Assembly (NCBI GenBank): GCA_947599875.1
Contig: CANQFV010000001.1
Coordinates: 140,233 to 204,232, forward strand
From: an uncultured Oscillospiraceae bacterium
Lineage (GTDB): Bacteria; Bacillota; Clostridia; Oscillospirales; Oscillospiraceae
Direction of reading: 5' to 3'
DNA: 64,000 nucleotides
The translations under genes and the position numbers were made by a program. This document shows, in pieces, positions 43,901 to 51,552 of the stretch. How positions within the stretch are numbered: position 1 is the first letter of the stretch; the number at the start of each line of letters is the position of its first letter. The notes below the pieces were generated by a model that ran no database searches, had not been told where the DNA came from, and worked only from the letters and a program-made list of their open reading frames with translations.

Positions 43901-44199
43901 GGAAAGCCTCAAGGACTTTTCCCCGCAAACACAAGGAGAGAAAAATCTCTGAATTCTTCTGAATTCAGAGATTTTTCAGTTTATCAAATAACTCAATCAA
44001 TTTCAATATTTTTTGCGGGGCTTTGCCTCGCAAAAAATCCCTTATGCCGCGCAAACGTGCGCCCTTGGGCGTGCGCTGCAGCGCGGCAGCAGGGAACCCC
44101 GGCGTGAATTTCGCAAAATTCACGCCGGAGTTCCCGCACGCATCCCCTTGGCAGGAAAAGGACATTGGGTTCTCGTCTGAGAACCCAATGTCCTTTTCC
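43901..44199 (+). repeat. Composite hairpin element, copy D (most complete)
   Basis: This fills the gap between rpsA and the ispD promoter. From left: a hairpin GAAAAATCTCTGAATTC/GAATTCAGAGATTTTTC (43940-43977), an A/T spacer TTATCAAATAACTCAATCAA, H1 at 44008-44038 (ATTTTTTGCGGGG/CTCGCAAAAAAT), H2 at 44046-44087 (GCCGCGC/GCGCGGC, inner GTGCGCCC/GGGCGTGC), H3 at 44094-44133 (CCCCGGCGTGAATT/AATTCACGCCGGAG), linker CCGCACGCATCCCCTTGGCAG, and H4 at 44154-44199. No coding capacity. Confidence 0.82.
44154..44199 (+). terminator. Terminator (H4 of copy D)
   Basis: A perfect 21-base stem (GGAAAAGGACATTGGGTTCTC with its complement) and loop GTCT, with A and T runs. It stops transcription from ispH-rpsA ahead of the ispD promoter. 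Confidence 0.85.
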
Positions 44200-44232
44200 G
44201 CCAGTCTGTGTTTGGAGAGAGCGGGGAAAGGC

Positions 44233-44261
44233 TTGACAAACGCCTCGGGGGAGAATATGCT
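44233..44261 (+). promoter_or_regulatory. ispDF promoter
   Basis: TTGACA (44233-44238), 17 bases, TATGCT (44256-44261), 86 bases before ATG 44348. Confidence 0.8.
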
Positions 44262-44347
44262 AAAAGGCGGCGGGGTGCTGCTCCGCCGTCACACATCAAG
44301 GGTCTACTTTCTGATAAAAACGCGTATACTTTGCGGGAGGTGGAAGA

Positions 44348-45094
44348 ATGGGAGTCAAGAGGATCATGGCCAAGGCCGTAAAACGGGCCGTGACGTGGAA
44401 TGAGCTTCCCTTCGGCACGGCCATTGTGGCCGCCGCCGGTTCGTCCAGCCGTATGGAGGGGGAGGACAAGCTCTTTGCCCAGCTCGGGGGGATCCCGGTG
44501 ATCGCCAGGACGCTCCGGGAGCTGGAGGCGTCCCCGAACATCCAGGAGATCATTGTCGTCACGCGGGAGGAGTCCATCATCCCCGTGGCCGACCTGTGCG
44601 CCGAATTTGAGATCACCAAGGCCACCAAGATCCTTGTGGGCGGGGCGGACAGGACGGAGAGCGTCCTCATCGGCGTCCAGGAGGCCAGCCCCAAGGCCAG
44701 GTATATCGCCGTACACGACGGGGCCAGGCCCCTTGTCACCCAGGACGTGATCAAGGACGCCTTTTCCAAGGCCTATAAATTCCACGCCGCCTGTCCCGCT
44801 GTGCCCGTGACGGACACGGTCAAGCGCTCCGACAGGGGCTTTGTGGCGGAGACGCCGGACAGGAGGACGCTGTTTGCCGTCCAGACCCCGCAGGTCTTCG
44901 AGGCGGACATTTTGAAGGCGGCGCTGTATAACGCCAAGAGCAAGGGGCTGGAGATCACCGACGACTGCGGCGCGGTGGAGGCCCTGGGGGTAAAGCCGGC
45001 GCTGAGCCAGGGGTCGTATGAGAATATCAAGATCACGCGCCCGGCTGATCTGACGGTGGCGGAGGCCATTCTGGCCTCAAGGAGCGGCCTATGA
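44348..45094 (+). CDS. ispD: 2-C-methyl-D-erythritol 4-phosphate cytidylyltransferase
   Basis: 248 residues. It makes CDP-methylerythritol in the MEP isoprenoid pathway. The nucleotide site is AIVAAAGSSSRMEGEDKLFA, then GGADRTESVLIGV, VHDGARPLV and VPVTDTVKR. About 22 extra N-terminal residues precede the usual start; GGGAGGTGGAAG upstream of ATG 44348 supports the long form, though an in-frame ATG at 44366 exists. It overlaps ispF by 4 bases. Confidence 0.95.
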   Translation: MGVKRIMAKAVKRAVTWNELPFGTAIVAAAGSSSRMEGEDKLFAQLGGIPVIARTLRELEASPNIQEIIVVTREESIIPVADLCAEFEITKATKILVGGADRTESVLIGVQEASPKARYIAVHDGARPLVTQDVIKDAFSKAYKFHAACPAVPVTDTVKRSDRGFVAETPDRRTLFAVQTPQVFEADILKAALYNAKSKGLEITDDCGAVEALGVKPALSQGSYENIKITRPADLTVAEAILASRSGL

Positions 45095-45561
45095 GGATCG
45101 GGCACGGGTACGATGTGCATGTGCTGACCCCGGGGCGGAGGCTTGTGCTGTGCGGTGTGGAGATCCCCTGTGAGCTGGGGCTTTTGGGACACTCGGACGC
45201 CGACGCGGCCACCCACGCCCTGATGGACGCCCTCCTGGGCGCCGCGGGGCTGGGGGATATCGGCAAGCTCTTTCCCGACAGCGACGAGACATACCGGGAC
45301 ATCAGCAGCCTGAAGCTGCTGGACCGGGTCATGGATCTTCTGCATGACGCTATGCTTCAGGTGGGCAACGCGGATATCACGATCGTGGCGCAAAAGCCCC
45401 GCCTTTCGGAATACACCCAGTCCATGCGCCAGTGTCTGGCCCAGCACCTGGAGGTGGGGCCGGAGCGGGTAAACGTGAAGGCCACCACGGAGGAGGGGCT
45501 GGGGCAGGTCAGTACCCTGGGCATCGCCGCCCACGCCGTGGTGCTTTTGGAGGAGCGCTGA
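45091..45561 (+). CDS. ispF: 2-C-methyl-D-erythritol 2,4-cyclodiphosphate synthase
   Basis: 156 residues, standard length. It cyclises CDP-ME-2-phosphate. The metal site GHGYDVHVL (Asp-x-His), LGHSDADAATHALMDALLGAAGLGDIG and DSDETY, then GNADITIVAQKP and NVKATTEEGLG are all intact. ATG 45091 overlaps the ispD stop. The following structured hairpin (45590-45644) probably ends the ispDF transcript. ispH is nearby (41752) as the fusion, so three MEP enzymes cluster here. Confidence 0.97.
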   Translation: MRIGHGYDVHVLTPGRRLVLCGVEIPCELGLLGHSDADAATHALMDALLGAAGLGDIGKLFPDSDETYRDISSLKLLDRVMDLLHDAMLQVGNADITIVAQKPRLSEYTQSMRQCLAQHLEVGPERVNVKATTEEGLGQVSTLGIAAHAVVLLEER

Positions 45562-45589
45562 GGCCGCACAAAAAAATAAACATTTCATC

Positions 45590-45644
45590 ACTCCCGGCAT
45601 AGGATGTGTTGACCGCTTTTCGCGGTCGCCATATGTCCGGGAGT
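45590..45644 (+). terminator. Two-tier hairpin after ispF
   Basis: An outer stem ACTCCCGG (45590-45597) with CCGGGAGT (45637-45644) encloses an inner stem GACCGC (45611-45616) with GCGGTC (45622-45627), followed by TCTCTTTGT. It is either the ispDF terminator or a leader element for the DUF3343 gene. Confidence 0.5.
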
Positions 45645-45681
45645 TCTCTTTGTATATGACCACCGGATGGGGAGGAGCTTT

Positions 45682-45933
45682 ATGGAAGTTTATCTCACTT
45701 GCCGGTCGCTGACTTACGCCCAGAGCGTGTCCCGCGCTCTCGGCGCGGTGAGTATCCGCAACATGATCGTCCGCACGCCGCAGAATATGTCCCGGGAGGG
45801 GTGCGGCTACGCGGTGAGGATAGGAAATTCAAGCCTGGACGCGGCCCTGGAGGCGCTGGACGCCCGATACCTTCCGCCCCGCAGGATCTACAGGGCAAGG
45901 CCCGGCGGGGGCTTTGAGGAGGTCGTCAGGTGA
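45682..45933 (+). CDS. DUF3343 putative sulfur/selenium carrier-like protein
   Basis: 83 residues. It matches DUF3343: an N-terminal EVYLTCRSLTYAQSVSRAL, a middle IRNMIVRTPQNMSREGCGYAVRI with the conserved Cys in the GCG(Y) turn, and a short C-terminal helix. DUF3343 proteins are proposed persulfide or selenium carriers working with cysteine-desulfurase-like enzymes, and here the start of such an enzyme overlaps its stop by 4 bases. GGGGAGGAG precedes ATG 45682. Function remains inferred from context. Confidence 0.78.
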   Translation: MEVYLTCRSLTYAQSVSRALGAVSIRNMIVRTPQNMSREGCGYAVRIGNSSLDAALEALDARYLPPRRIYRARPGGGFEEVVR

Positions 45934-47093
45934 TCTATCTGGACAGCGCCGCCACCACTTTTTTAAAACCGGCCTGCGTGGAGCAGGCTATGCGCCGCGC
46001 CCTCCACACCTGCTCCAGCCCAGGCCGGGGCGGGTACGAGAGCGCCATGACGGCGGCGGAGACCCTCTATACCCTCCGGGAGAGGGCCGCGGATCTCTTT
46101 CATGTGCCGGAGCCGGAGCGTGTGACCGTGACCTTCAACGCCACGCACGGGCTGAATATCGCCATCCGCTCCCTGGCCGGGGCGGGATCCCGGGTGGTGG
46201 TCACGGGCTATGAGCATAACAGCGTCATCCGGCCGCTTACGGCCGTGGGGGCGGATGTGCGTGTGGCCGCCTCGCCCCTTTTTGACAGAGACGCGGCGGT
46301 GCGGGCCTTTAAGCTGGCCCTGGACGCCGGGGCGGACGCGGCGGTGGTGAACCACGTCTCCAACGTCTTCGGCTTTGAGCTGCCGGTATACGAGATCGCC
46401 TCCCTGTGCCGGAAGAGGGGCGTGCCGCTGATCGTGGACGCCTCCCAGTCGGCGGGGATACTGCCGGTGGATTACCGGGAGCTGGGGGCGGATTTTGTCG
46501 CCATGCCGGGGCACAAGGGGCTGTACGGCCCGCAGGGGACGGGACTGCTCCTCGTCTCCGGCAGGGCCGCGCCGCTTCTGGCCGGGGGCACCGGGTCGGA
46601 CTCCAGAAGCCCGAGGATGCCGGACTTTCTCCCGGACAGGTTGGAGGCGGGCACCCACAACATGCCGGGGATCGCCGGTCTCTCGGCGGGAGTGGAGTTT
46701 GTCCGGAGGCTGGGGACGGAGAAGATCCGGAAAAGGGAGAGCGCCCTGATCTCCCGGCTCATCCGGGGACTCTCCGCCGTGCCGGGGATCCGGGTCTTCG
46801 CCCCGCCGGAGGAGGGGAGGGGCGGCGTCGTCTCCTTCCAGCCGGATACGGTAGACCCCGAGGAGATCGGGCAGCGCCTGGGGGAGATGGGCTTTGCCGT
46901 GCGGGCGGGGCTTCACTGCTCGCCCCTGGCCCACGCCACGGCCGGGACCGTCCGCCGGGGCACCGTGCGGGTCAGCGTGTGCTATTTTAACGAGCCGGGG
47001 GAGATGGACGCCTTCACAGGGGCGGTGCTGAGTCTGTTGGAAAAGCCCTGCGGGCTTTTCCAACAAGGGGGAACGTGCGGGAAATCTCTCTGA
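45930..47093 (+). CDS. Cysteine-desulfurase family aminotransferase (class V)
   Basis: 387 residues, PLP-dependent. VIYLDSAATTFLKPACVEQA opens the fold. The PLP Lys is in AMPGHKGLYGPQGTGLL and the Asp/Gln in IVDASQSAGILPVDY. A candidate catalytic Cys lies in GLHCSPLAHATAGT, the pattern of the TIGR01977 subgroup. It probably mobilises sulfur (or selenium) from cysteine for the DUF3343 partner. The last 17 or so residues (EKPCGLFQQGGTCGKSL) are encoded by repeat copy E, and the stop is inside its H3 hairpin. Confidence 0.88.
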   Translation: MIYLDSAATTFLKPACVEQAMRRALHTCSSPGRGGYESAMTAAETLYTLRERAADLFHVPEPERVTVTFNATHGLNIAIRSLAGAGSRVVVTGYEHNSVIRPLTAVGADVRVAASPLFDRDAAVRAFKLALDAGADAAVVNHVSNVFGFELPVYEIASLCRKRGVPLIVDASQSAGILPVDYRELGADFVAMPGHKGLYGPQGTGLLLVSGRAAPLLAGGTGSDSRSPRMPDFLPDRLEAGTHNMPGIAGLSAGVEFVRRLGTEKIRKRESALISRLIRGLSAVPGIRVFAPPEEGRGGVVSFQPDTVDPEEIGQRLGEMGFAVRAGLHCSPLAHATAGTVRRGTVRVSVCYFNEPGEMDAFTGAVLSLLEKPCGLFQQGGTCGKSL

Positions 47094-47206
47094 ATTTTGC
47101 GAAATTCAGAGAGATTTCCCTGCCGCCGCGCTGTGCGACCAGTCTGCGGACTGGTCACTTGCGCGGCATAAGGGATTTTTTGCAAGGCTATGTCCTTGCA
47201 AAAAAT
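47037..47206 (-). repeat. Composite hairpin element, copy E
   Basis: Inverted. H4 is at 47037-47063 (TTGGAAAAGCCC/GGGCTTTTCCAA), linker GGGGGAACGTGCGG, H3 at 47079-47120 (GGGAAATCTCTCTGAATT/AATTCAGAGAGATTTCCC), H2 at about 47122-47166 (CCGCGC/GCGCGG, inner GACCAGTC/GACTGGTC) and H1 at 47175-47206 (ATTTTTTGCAAGG/CCTTGCAAAAAAT). The first 57 bases lie inside the upstream coding region. Confidence 0.8.
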
Positions 47207-47274
47207 TTTTAAAATGGGGAAAAGACAGCGGGGAGCGCAGGGGAGAGGCTGGGGGGCGGAGGGCAAAAATCGAC

Positions 47275-47303
47275 TTGCAATCATGGGTGAAATATGATAT
47301 AAT
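47275..47303 (+). promoter_or_regulatory. cdaA operon promoter
   Basis: TTGCAA (47275-47280), 17 bases, TATAAT (47298-47303), with a TG just before the -10. Confidence 0.85.
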
Positions 47304-47360
47304 ATAAGCTTAGGAAAGTGTGGTAATCAACACCTGATCCAAAAGAAGGAGGCGCGGCCT

Positions 47361-48242
47361 ATGGACACGATCAGACAGTTTTTGACCGTACTTCGGAATC
47401 TGCTTCAGACAGTGACCGTGTGGGATATTATCGATATCGCCTTTGTCGCCTTTCTGGTGTACAAGCTTATAACCTTCTTTTCCAAGTCCAACTCCATGAA
47501 CGTCATCAAGGGCATCCTCATCCTCCTGGCACTCATGCTGTTGACCACCGTGGCGCCCCTGCCCGTCACGTCCTTCCTCCTGGGCAACGCCTTTGAGATG
47601 GGCATTATCATCATCATCGTCCTGTTCCAGCCGGAGATCCGGCGCATCCTGGAACAGGTGGGCGGAAGCATCAAGGACATCTTCGGCCACCCGGTGAAAA
47701 CGAAGAACATAGAGAACGCCATCGCCCAGACGGTGCTGGCCTTCACCGATATGTCCAGATCCCGCACCGGCGCGCTGATCGTCTTTGAGCGGGACACGAA
47801 TCTGGACTCCTACATCAAAACCGGAACCATCGTGGACGCCTCCCCGGCGGCGGAGCTGCTGAAGAACCTCTTCTGGGACAAGGCGCCCCTCCACGACGGG
47901 GCCGTCATTATCCGGGACGGGCGCATCGCGGGGGCGGCCTGTATGCTCCCCCTGTCCGGGAATGCCAATATCAGCCGCGAGCTGGGTATGCGCCACAGGG
48001 CCGGCATCGGCATGAGCGAGCGCAGCGACGCGGTGGTGGCCATTGTCTCCGAGGAGACGGGGGATATCTCCGTGGCGATGGAGGGCATCATCAAGCGGGG
48101 CCTCTCCCCGGACACCTTTGAGCGGCTCCTGTGCATGGAGCTTATGCCCCAGGAGGAAGAGAAGCAGGGCATCGCGGCCACCATCCGCAAAAAGCTGGCC
48201 GCGGCCAAGGCCCGCAAGGGCAAGAAGGCAGGTGATAAGTGA
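47361..48242 (+). CDS. cdaA: Diadenylate cyclase CdaA
   Basis: 293 residues. It makes c-di-AMP from two ATP at the membrane. Three membrane segments in the first 90 residues (VWDIIDIAFVAFLVYKLI, GILILLALMLLTTVAP, MGIIIIIVLFQPEIRR) precede the DisA_N domain with DGA at 179-181 and RHR at 211-213 (GMRHRAGIGMSERSDAV). The Lys/Ala-rich C-terminus is variable. GAAGGAGG precedes ATG 47361. The overlap with cdaR (TGATG) is the standard operon arrangement. Confidence 0.97.
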   Translation: MDTIRQFLTVLRNLLQTVTVWDIIDIAFVAFLVYKLITFFSKSNSMNVIKGILILLALMLLTTVAPLPVTSFLLGNAFEMGIIIIIVLFQPEIRRILEQVGGSIKDIFGHPVKTKNIENAIAQTVLAFTDMSRSRTGALIVFERDTNLDSYIKTGTIVDASPAAELLKNLFWDKAPLHDGAVIIRDGRIAGAACMLPLSGNANISRELGMRHRAGIGMSERSDAVVAIVSEETGDISVAMEGIIKRGLSPDTFERLLCMELMPQEEEKQGIAATIRKKLAAAKARKGKKAGDK

Positions 48243-49498
48243 TGGTGAGCAACAAGAGCGGGAGGAAATTCCGCATTGGGTATATCATCTTCTCCATCGC
48301 CGTGTCCATCTCCCTGTGGCTCTACGTCACCAAGGATCTGAACCCCACAAGGGACTGGACCGTCAACCGGGTGCCGGTGGTATTCGTGGGGGAGGATCTG
48401 CTGGAGAACAGCAACCTCATCGTCTCGGCCAGGGAGGCGACGGAGATCTCCGTCACCTTCAACGGGCGGTACAACGATGTCTCCAAGCTCAACAACACCA
48501 ACGTCCGGGCCGTTGTTGACCTGACGGAGATCCTCACCCAGTACACGGCCCCCACCGGGACCCACGCCCTGGAGGCCAAGATCGAGACGGACGTCTCCGG
48601 CAACAACGTGTCGGTGTTGAACTCCTCCAAGCACACCATCGAGGTGACGGTGGAGCGGCTTGTCACCCAGTCCTTCCCCTTGACGCCCATCTACAACGGC
48701 GGCGTGGCGGACGGATATATGGCGGGGGATCTGACCCTGTCCCGCAACAGCGTGGATATCTCCGGCACGGAGTCGGCCATTTCCCGCATCGCCCGGGCCA
48801 CGGTGACGCTCAACGGCTTTGAGGATCTGTCCAAGACCACCTCCCGCGAGGAGGCCATAAGACTCCTGGACGAGAACGGCGAGGAGATCGACATGGAGGA
48901 GGAGGGGCTGAAATTCACCGGGGACAGCACCGCCGTGATTACCCAGTCCATCCTGCTTGTGAAGGATGTGGCCCTGGTCATCGACATTATTGAGTCACCC
49001 ACGGCCACGGACGCCAATATCACCATCAACATTGAGCCGCGCACCATCAAGCTTTCCGGCGACCCGGAGGTGCTGGAGGGGATCAATGAGATCAATCTGG
49101 GGACCCAGGATCTGGGGAAGATCATCCTGAGTTCCGAGACGACCTACCAGATCCGCATCCCCAACAACACCACGAACCTCAGCAATATCTCCACGGCCAA
49201 GGTGAAGATCGAGGTGCTGAACATGGAGACCGGGCGCCTGTCCGCCACGAACATTACCTACCGGAACGCCAGGGACGGCGCGGTGGTGGAGATCATCTCC
49301 CAGAGCGTGGATATCACCCTGCGGGGCAACCAGGCCAGCCTTGACCAGGTCAAGGCGGAGAACATCCGCGTGGTGGCGGATTTCACGGAATACGCGGACA
49401 GGACGGGCTACTTCACCGTTCCCGCCAAGGTCTATGTGGACGGTTTCCAGGACGTGGAGGCCGTGGGCGATTATGTGGTCACGGTGAACGTAAGCTGA
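48242..49498 (+). CDS. cdaR: YbbR-domain regulator CdaR
   Basis: 418 residues. An N-terminal membrane segment (about 11-29, IGYIIFSIAVSISLWLYV) anchors an extracytoplasmic string of YbbR domains (roughly 35-115, 120-200, 205-300, 310-400), each beta-rich with patterns such as VTVERLVTQSFPLTPIYNG and VDISGTESAISRIARATV. It binds and tunes CdaA. ATG 48242 overlaps the cdaA stop; a GTG at 48239 is also in frame. It overlaps the DUF5685 start by one base. Confidence 0.92.
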   Translation: MVSNKSGRKFRIGYIIFSIAVSISLWLYVTKDLNPTRDWTVNRVPVVFVGEDLLENSNLIVSAREATEISVTFNGRYNDVSKLNNTNVRAVVDLTEILTQYTAPTGTHALEAKIETDVSGNNVSVLNSSKHTIEVTVERLVTQSFPLTPIYNGGVADGYMAGDLTLSRNSVDISGTESAISRIARATVTLNGFEDLSKTTSREEAIRLLDENGEEIDMEEEGLKFTGDSTAVITQSILLVKDVALVIDIIESPTATDANITINIEPRTIKLSGDPEVLEGINEINLGTQDLGKIILSSETTYQIRIPNNTTNLSNISTAKVKIEVLNMETGRLSATNITYRNARDGAVVEIISQSVDITLRGNQASLDQVKAENIRVVADFTEYADRTGYFTVPAKVYVDGFQDVEAVGDYVVTVNVS

Positions 49499-50409
49499 TG
49501 TTCGGTTATGTGAGACCTTATGTGCCGGAGATGAAGGTTCGGGAGCTGGAGCGGTTCCGCGCCTGCTACTGCGGGCTTTGCCACGAGCTGGGCCGGGAAT
49601 ACGGCCTGGCGGGGCGATCCATTCTCAACTACGACTTCGTCTTTTTAGCTATGCTTCTGTGGGGCGACAGGCCCGACTGCTGCTACGAGTACCGCCGGTG
49701 CCTCCCCGGGCTGTGCCGGAAACGGTGCGTGTGCCAGACCTCCCCGTCCCTCACCGTGGCCGCGGGCTACAGCGTGATCCTGGCCTACTGGAAGGCCCGG
49801 GACGGGCGGGCCGACGGCAGGGGAGCCAGAAAGCTGGGGGCCGCCGCCGTGTGCGCCTTCCTCCACAGGGCCTACACCGACGCCGCGGGACGATACCCGG
49901 AATTTGACGCCCAGGTGCGGCAGCGGCTGGACGCTCTCGCCGCCCTGGAGCGGGCAGGGGAGCCGTCCCTGGACAAGCCCGCCCATGAGTTTGCCTCGCT
50001 CCTCTCCTTTGCCGCCAACGCCGCCGGGGAGGAGGAAAAACGGCCGCTGGAACAGCTCCTGTACCATGTGGGGAGGATAATTTACCTGGCGGACGGGTAT
50101 TTTGATTTAGAGGACGATCTGAAGACCGGAAATTATAACCCGGTGGCCGCCAGATACGCCCTCCGGGAGCCGCATGTACCGGAGAATGTGCGGGAGGAGA
50201 TCCTGGGGACGCTGATGTCCTCGGCCAGGATGAGCTACGCGGCCTTTCAGCTTATGCCCGTAAGCTACTGGACAAGCGTTACGGAAAACATTATCGGCCT
50301 TGGCATACCGGACATGATACGGGCCGTGATCGACGGGACGTATAAGACGGTAAGACGTGGACTTCCGAAGAGTCCGCTTTACGCGGGCGGAGGGGAGATG
50401 GAACAATGA
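49498..50409 (+). CDS. DUF5685 family cysteine-rich protein
   Basis: 303 residues, soluble, mostly helical. The N-terminus FGYVRPYVPEMKVRELERFR followed by ACYCGLCHELGREYGL is the DUF5685 mark; a second cysteine cluster reads CCYEYRRCLPGLCRKRCVCQ (near 60-80). SILNYDFVFLAMLLWG and YHVGRIIYLADGYFDLEDDLKTGNYNPV are conserved blocks. The Cys clusters suggest metal binding. It is translated straight after cdaR (TGATG) and overlaps the J-domain gene (ATGA). Function unknown. Confidence 0.85.
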   Translation: MFGYVRPYVPEMKVRELERFRACYCGLCHELGREYGLAGRSILNYDFVFLAMLLWGDRPDCCYEYRRCLPGLCRKRCVCQTSPSLTVAAGYSVILAYWKARDGRADGRGARKLGAAAVCAFLHRAYTDAAGRYPEFDAQVRQRLDALAALERAGEPSLDKPAHEFASLLSFAANAAGEEEKRPLEQLLYHVGRIIYLADGYFDLEDDLKTGNYNPVAARYALREPHVPENVREEILGTLMSSARMSYAAFQLMPVSYWTSVTENIIGLGIPDMIRAVIDGTYKTVRRGLPKSPLYAGGGEMEQ

Positions 50410-51020
50410 GCGACCCTTATAAGGTTTTGGGAATAAACCCCAACGCCTCCGACGAGGAGGTGAAGAAGGCGTACCGGGAGCTGGCCAAGAAGTACCACCC
50501 GGACAACTATACCGACAACCCCCTGGCCGATCTGGCCCAGGAGAAGATGAAGGAGATCAACGAGGCCTACGACACCATCACCAGATCCCGCAAGGGGGGA
50601 TCCGGCGGCGCCGGGAGCTACTCCTCCGGCGGCTCGGCGTATCAGGGGGCCGGGGCGTATCAAAGCGCCTCCAACCCCGCCTATGCCCAGATCCGCCAGG
50701 CCCTCGCCTCCGGCAACCTCCAGTACGCCGAACAGCTGCTGGATTCCTCGCCCACCAGGGACGCGGAGTGGAACTTTTTGATGGGGAGCCTCTACTACAG
50801 GAAGGGCTGGCTGGACGACGCCAGGAGCTTCTTCCAGAGGGCCGTGAGCATGGAGCCTTACAACGGCGAGTACCGCCAGGCCCTGAACACGGTGAGTCAG
50901 GCCAATTCCCCCTACCGGCAGGCGGGCTACGGCTCACCCGCCACGCAGGGAGGATTTGATATGTGCGACATGTGTACCGCTATGATGTGTACACAGATGC
51001 TTTGCGGCGGGTGCAGATAA
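50406..51020 (+). CDS. J-domain protein with C-terminal cysteine cluster
   Basis: 204 residues. The N-terminal J domain (about 1-62) has the HPD triad in ELAKKYHPDNYTDN and ends INEAYDTI. A Gly/Ser/Tyr linker (about 65-90) leads to a TPR-like helical part (AQIRQALASGNLQYAEQLLD, WNFLMGSLYYRKGWLDDARS, YNGEYRQALNTVSQ). The tail reads CDMCTAMMCTQMLCGGC, a C-x2-C-x4-C-x4-C-x2-C cluster. It should recruit DnaK to a client, perhaps the DUF5685 protein encoded just before it. It lacks the DnaJ zinc finger, so it is not the general DnaJ. Confidence 0.88.
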   Translation: MSDPYKVLGINPNASDEEVKKAYRELAKKYHPDNYTDNPLADLAQEKMKEINEAYDTITRSRKGGSGGAGSYSSGGSAYQGAGAYQSASNPAYAQIRQALASGNLQYAEQLLDSSPTRDAEWNFLMGSLYYRKGWLDDARSFFQRAVSMEPYNGEYRQALNTVSQANSPYRQAGYGSPATQGGFDMCDMCTAMMCTQMLCGGCR

Positions 51021-51023
51021 GCT

Positions 51024-51542
51024 ATGAGGAAGAAAAGCTCCCGGTTTATTGCCCTTGCCGCCGTGCTGGCGGCCTTCCAGGTGGCGTTCATGGCCCTGGC
51101 CTGCTTTGTCCCCACGGGACAGCTGGGCTTTTTGGGGGTGGCGTCGCTGTTTGGCGTGGCTGCGGTGGTGGAGCTGGGCACGGCCGGCGGGGCGCTGGTC
51201 TATGCCGCCTGCGCCATCCTGGGGTTTCTAGTGCTGCCCTCCAAGACCCTGGCCGGGCTGTACGCCGTCTTTTTCGGCCCCTACCCCGTGGTCAAGGCGC
51301 TGGCCGAGCCCAGGAAGCGGTGGACGGAGTGGATCATAAAGCTCCTTTTCTTCAACGCTGCCCTCACTGTGGCCATCTTCGCCCTGAAGATGACGGTGTT
51401 TGACCTGTTCAACATCAAATTCGGCGTGCCGCTTTACTATCTGGGCGGCAACGTGGTCTTTGTGATCTTCGATATCGCCGTTTCCCGCGCCCTCACCGTT
51501 TACATGAGCAGGATCCACACGAAGATCGGGAAAGGCAAGTGA
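51024..51542 (+). CDS. Small multi-pass membrane protein (ECF S-component-like)
   Basis: 172 residues with about five hydrophobic segments (FIALAAVLAAFQVAFMALA; FLGVASLFGVAAVVELG; GALVYAACAILGFLVLP; LLFFNAALTVAIFALKM; YYLGGNVVFVIFDIAVSRAL). The size, segment number and phrases such as VELGTAGGALVYAACAILG recall substrate-binding (S) components of ECF transporters, but no ECF ATPase or T component is nearby and I see no diagnostic motif. It starts 3 bases after the J-domain gene and is the last gene before repeat copy F. Confidence 0.7.
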   Translation: MRKKSSRFIALAAVLAAFQVAFMALACFVPTGQLGFLGVASLFGVAAVVELGTAGGALVYAACAILGFLVLPSKTLAGLYAVFFGPYPVVKALAEPRKRWTEWIIKLLFFNAALTVAIFALKMTVFDLFNIKFGVPLYYLGGNVVFVIFDIAVSRALTVYMSRIHTKIGKGK

Positions 51543-51552
51543 GCGTCGTGTC

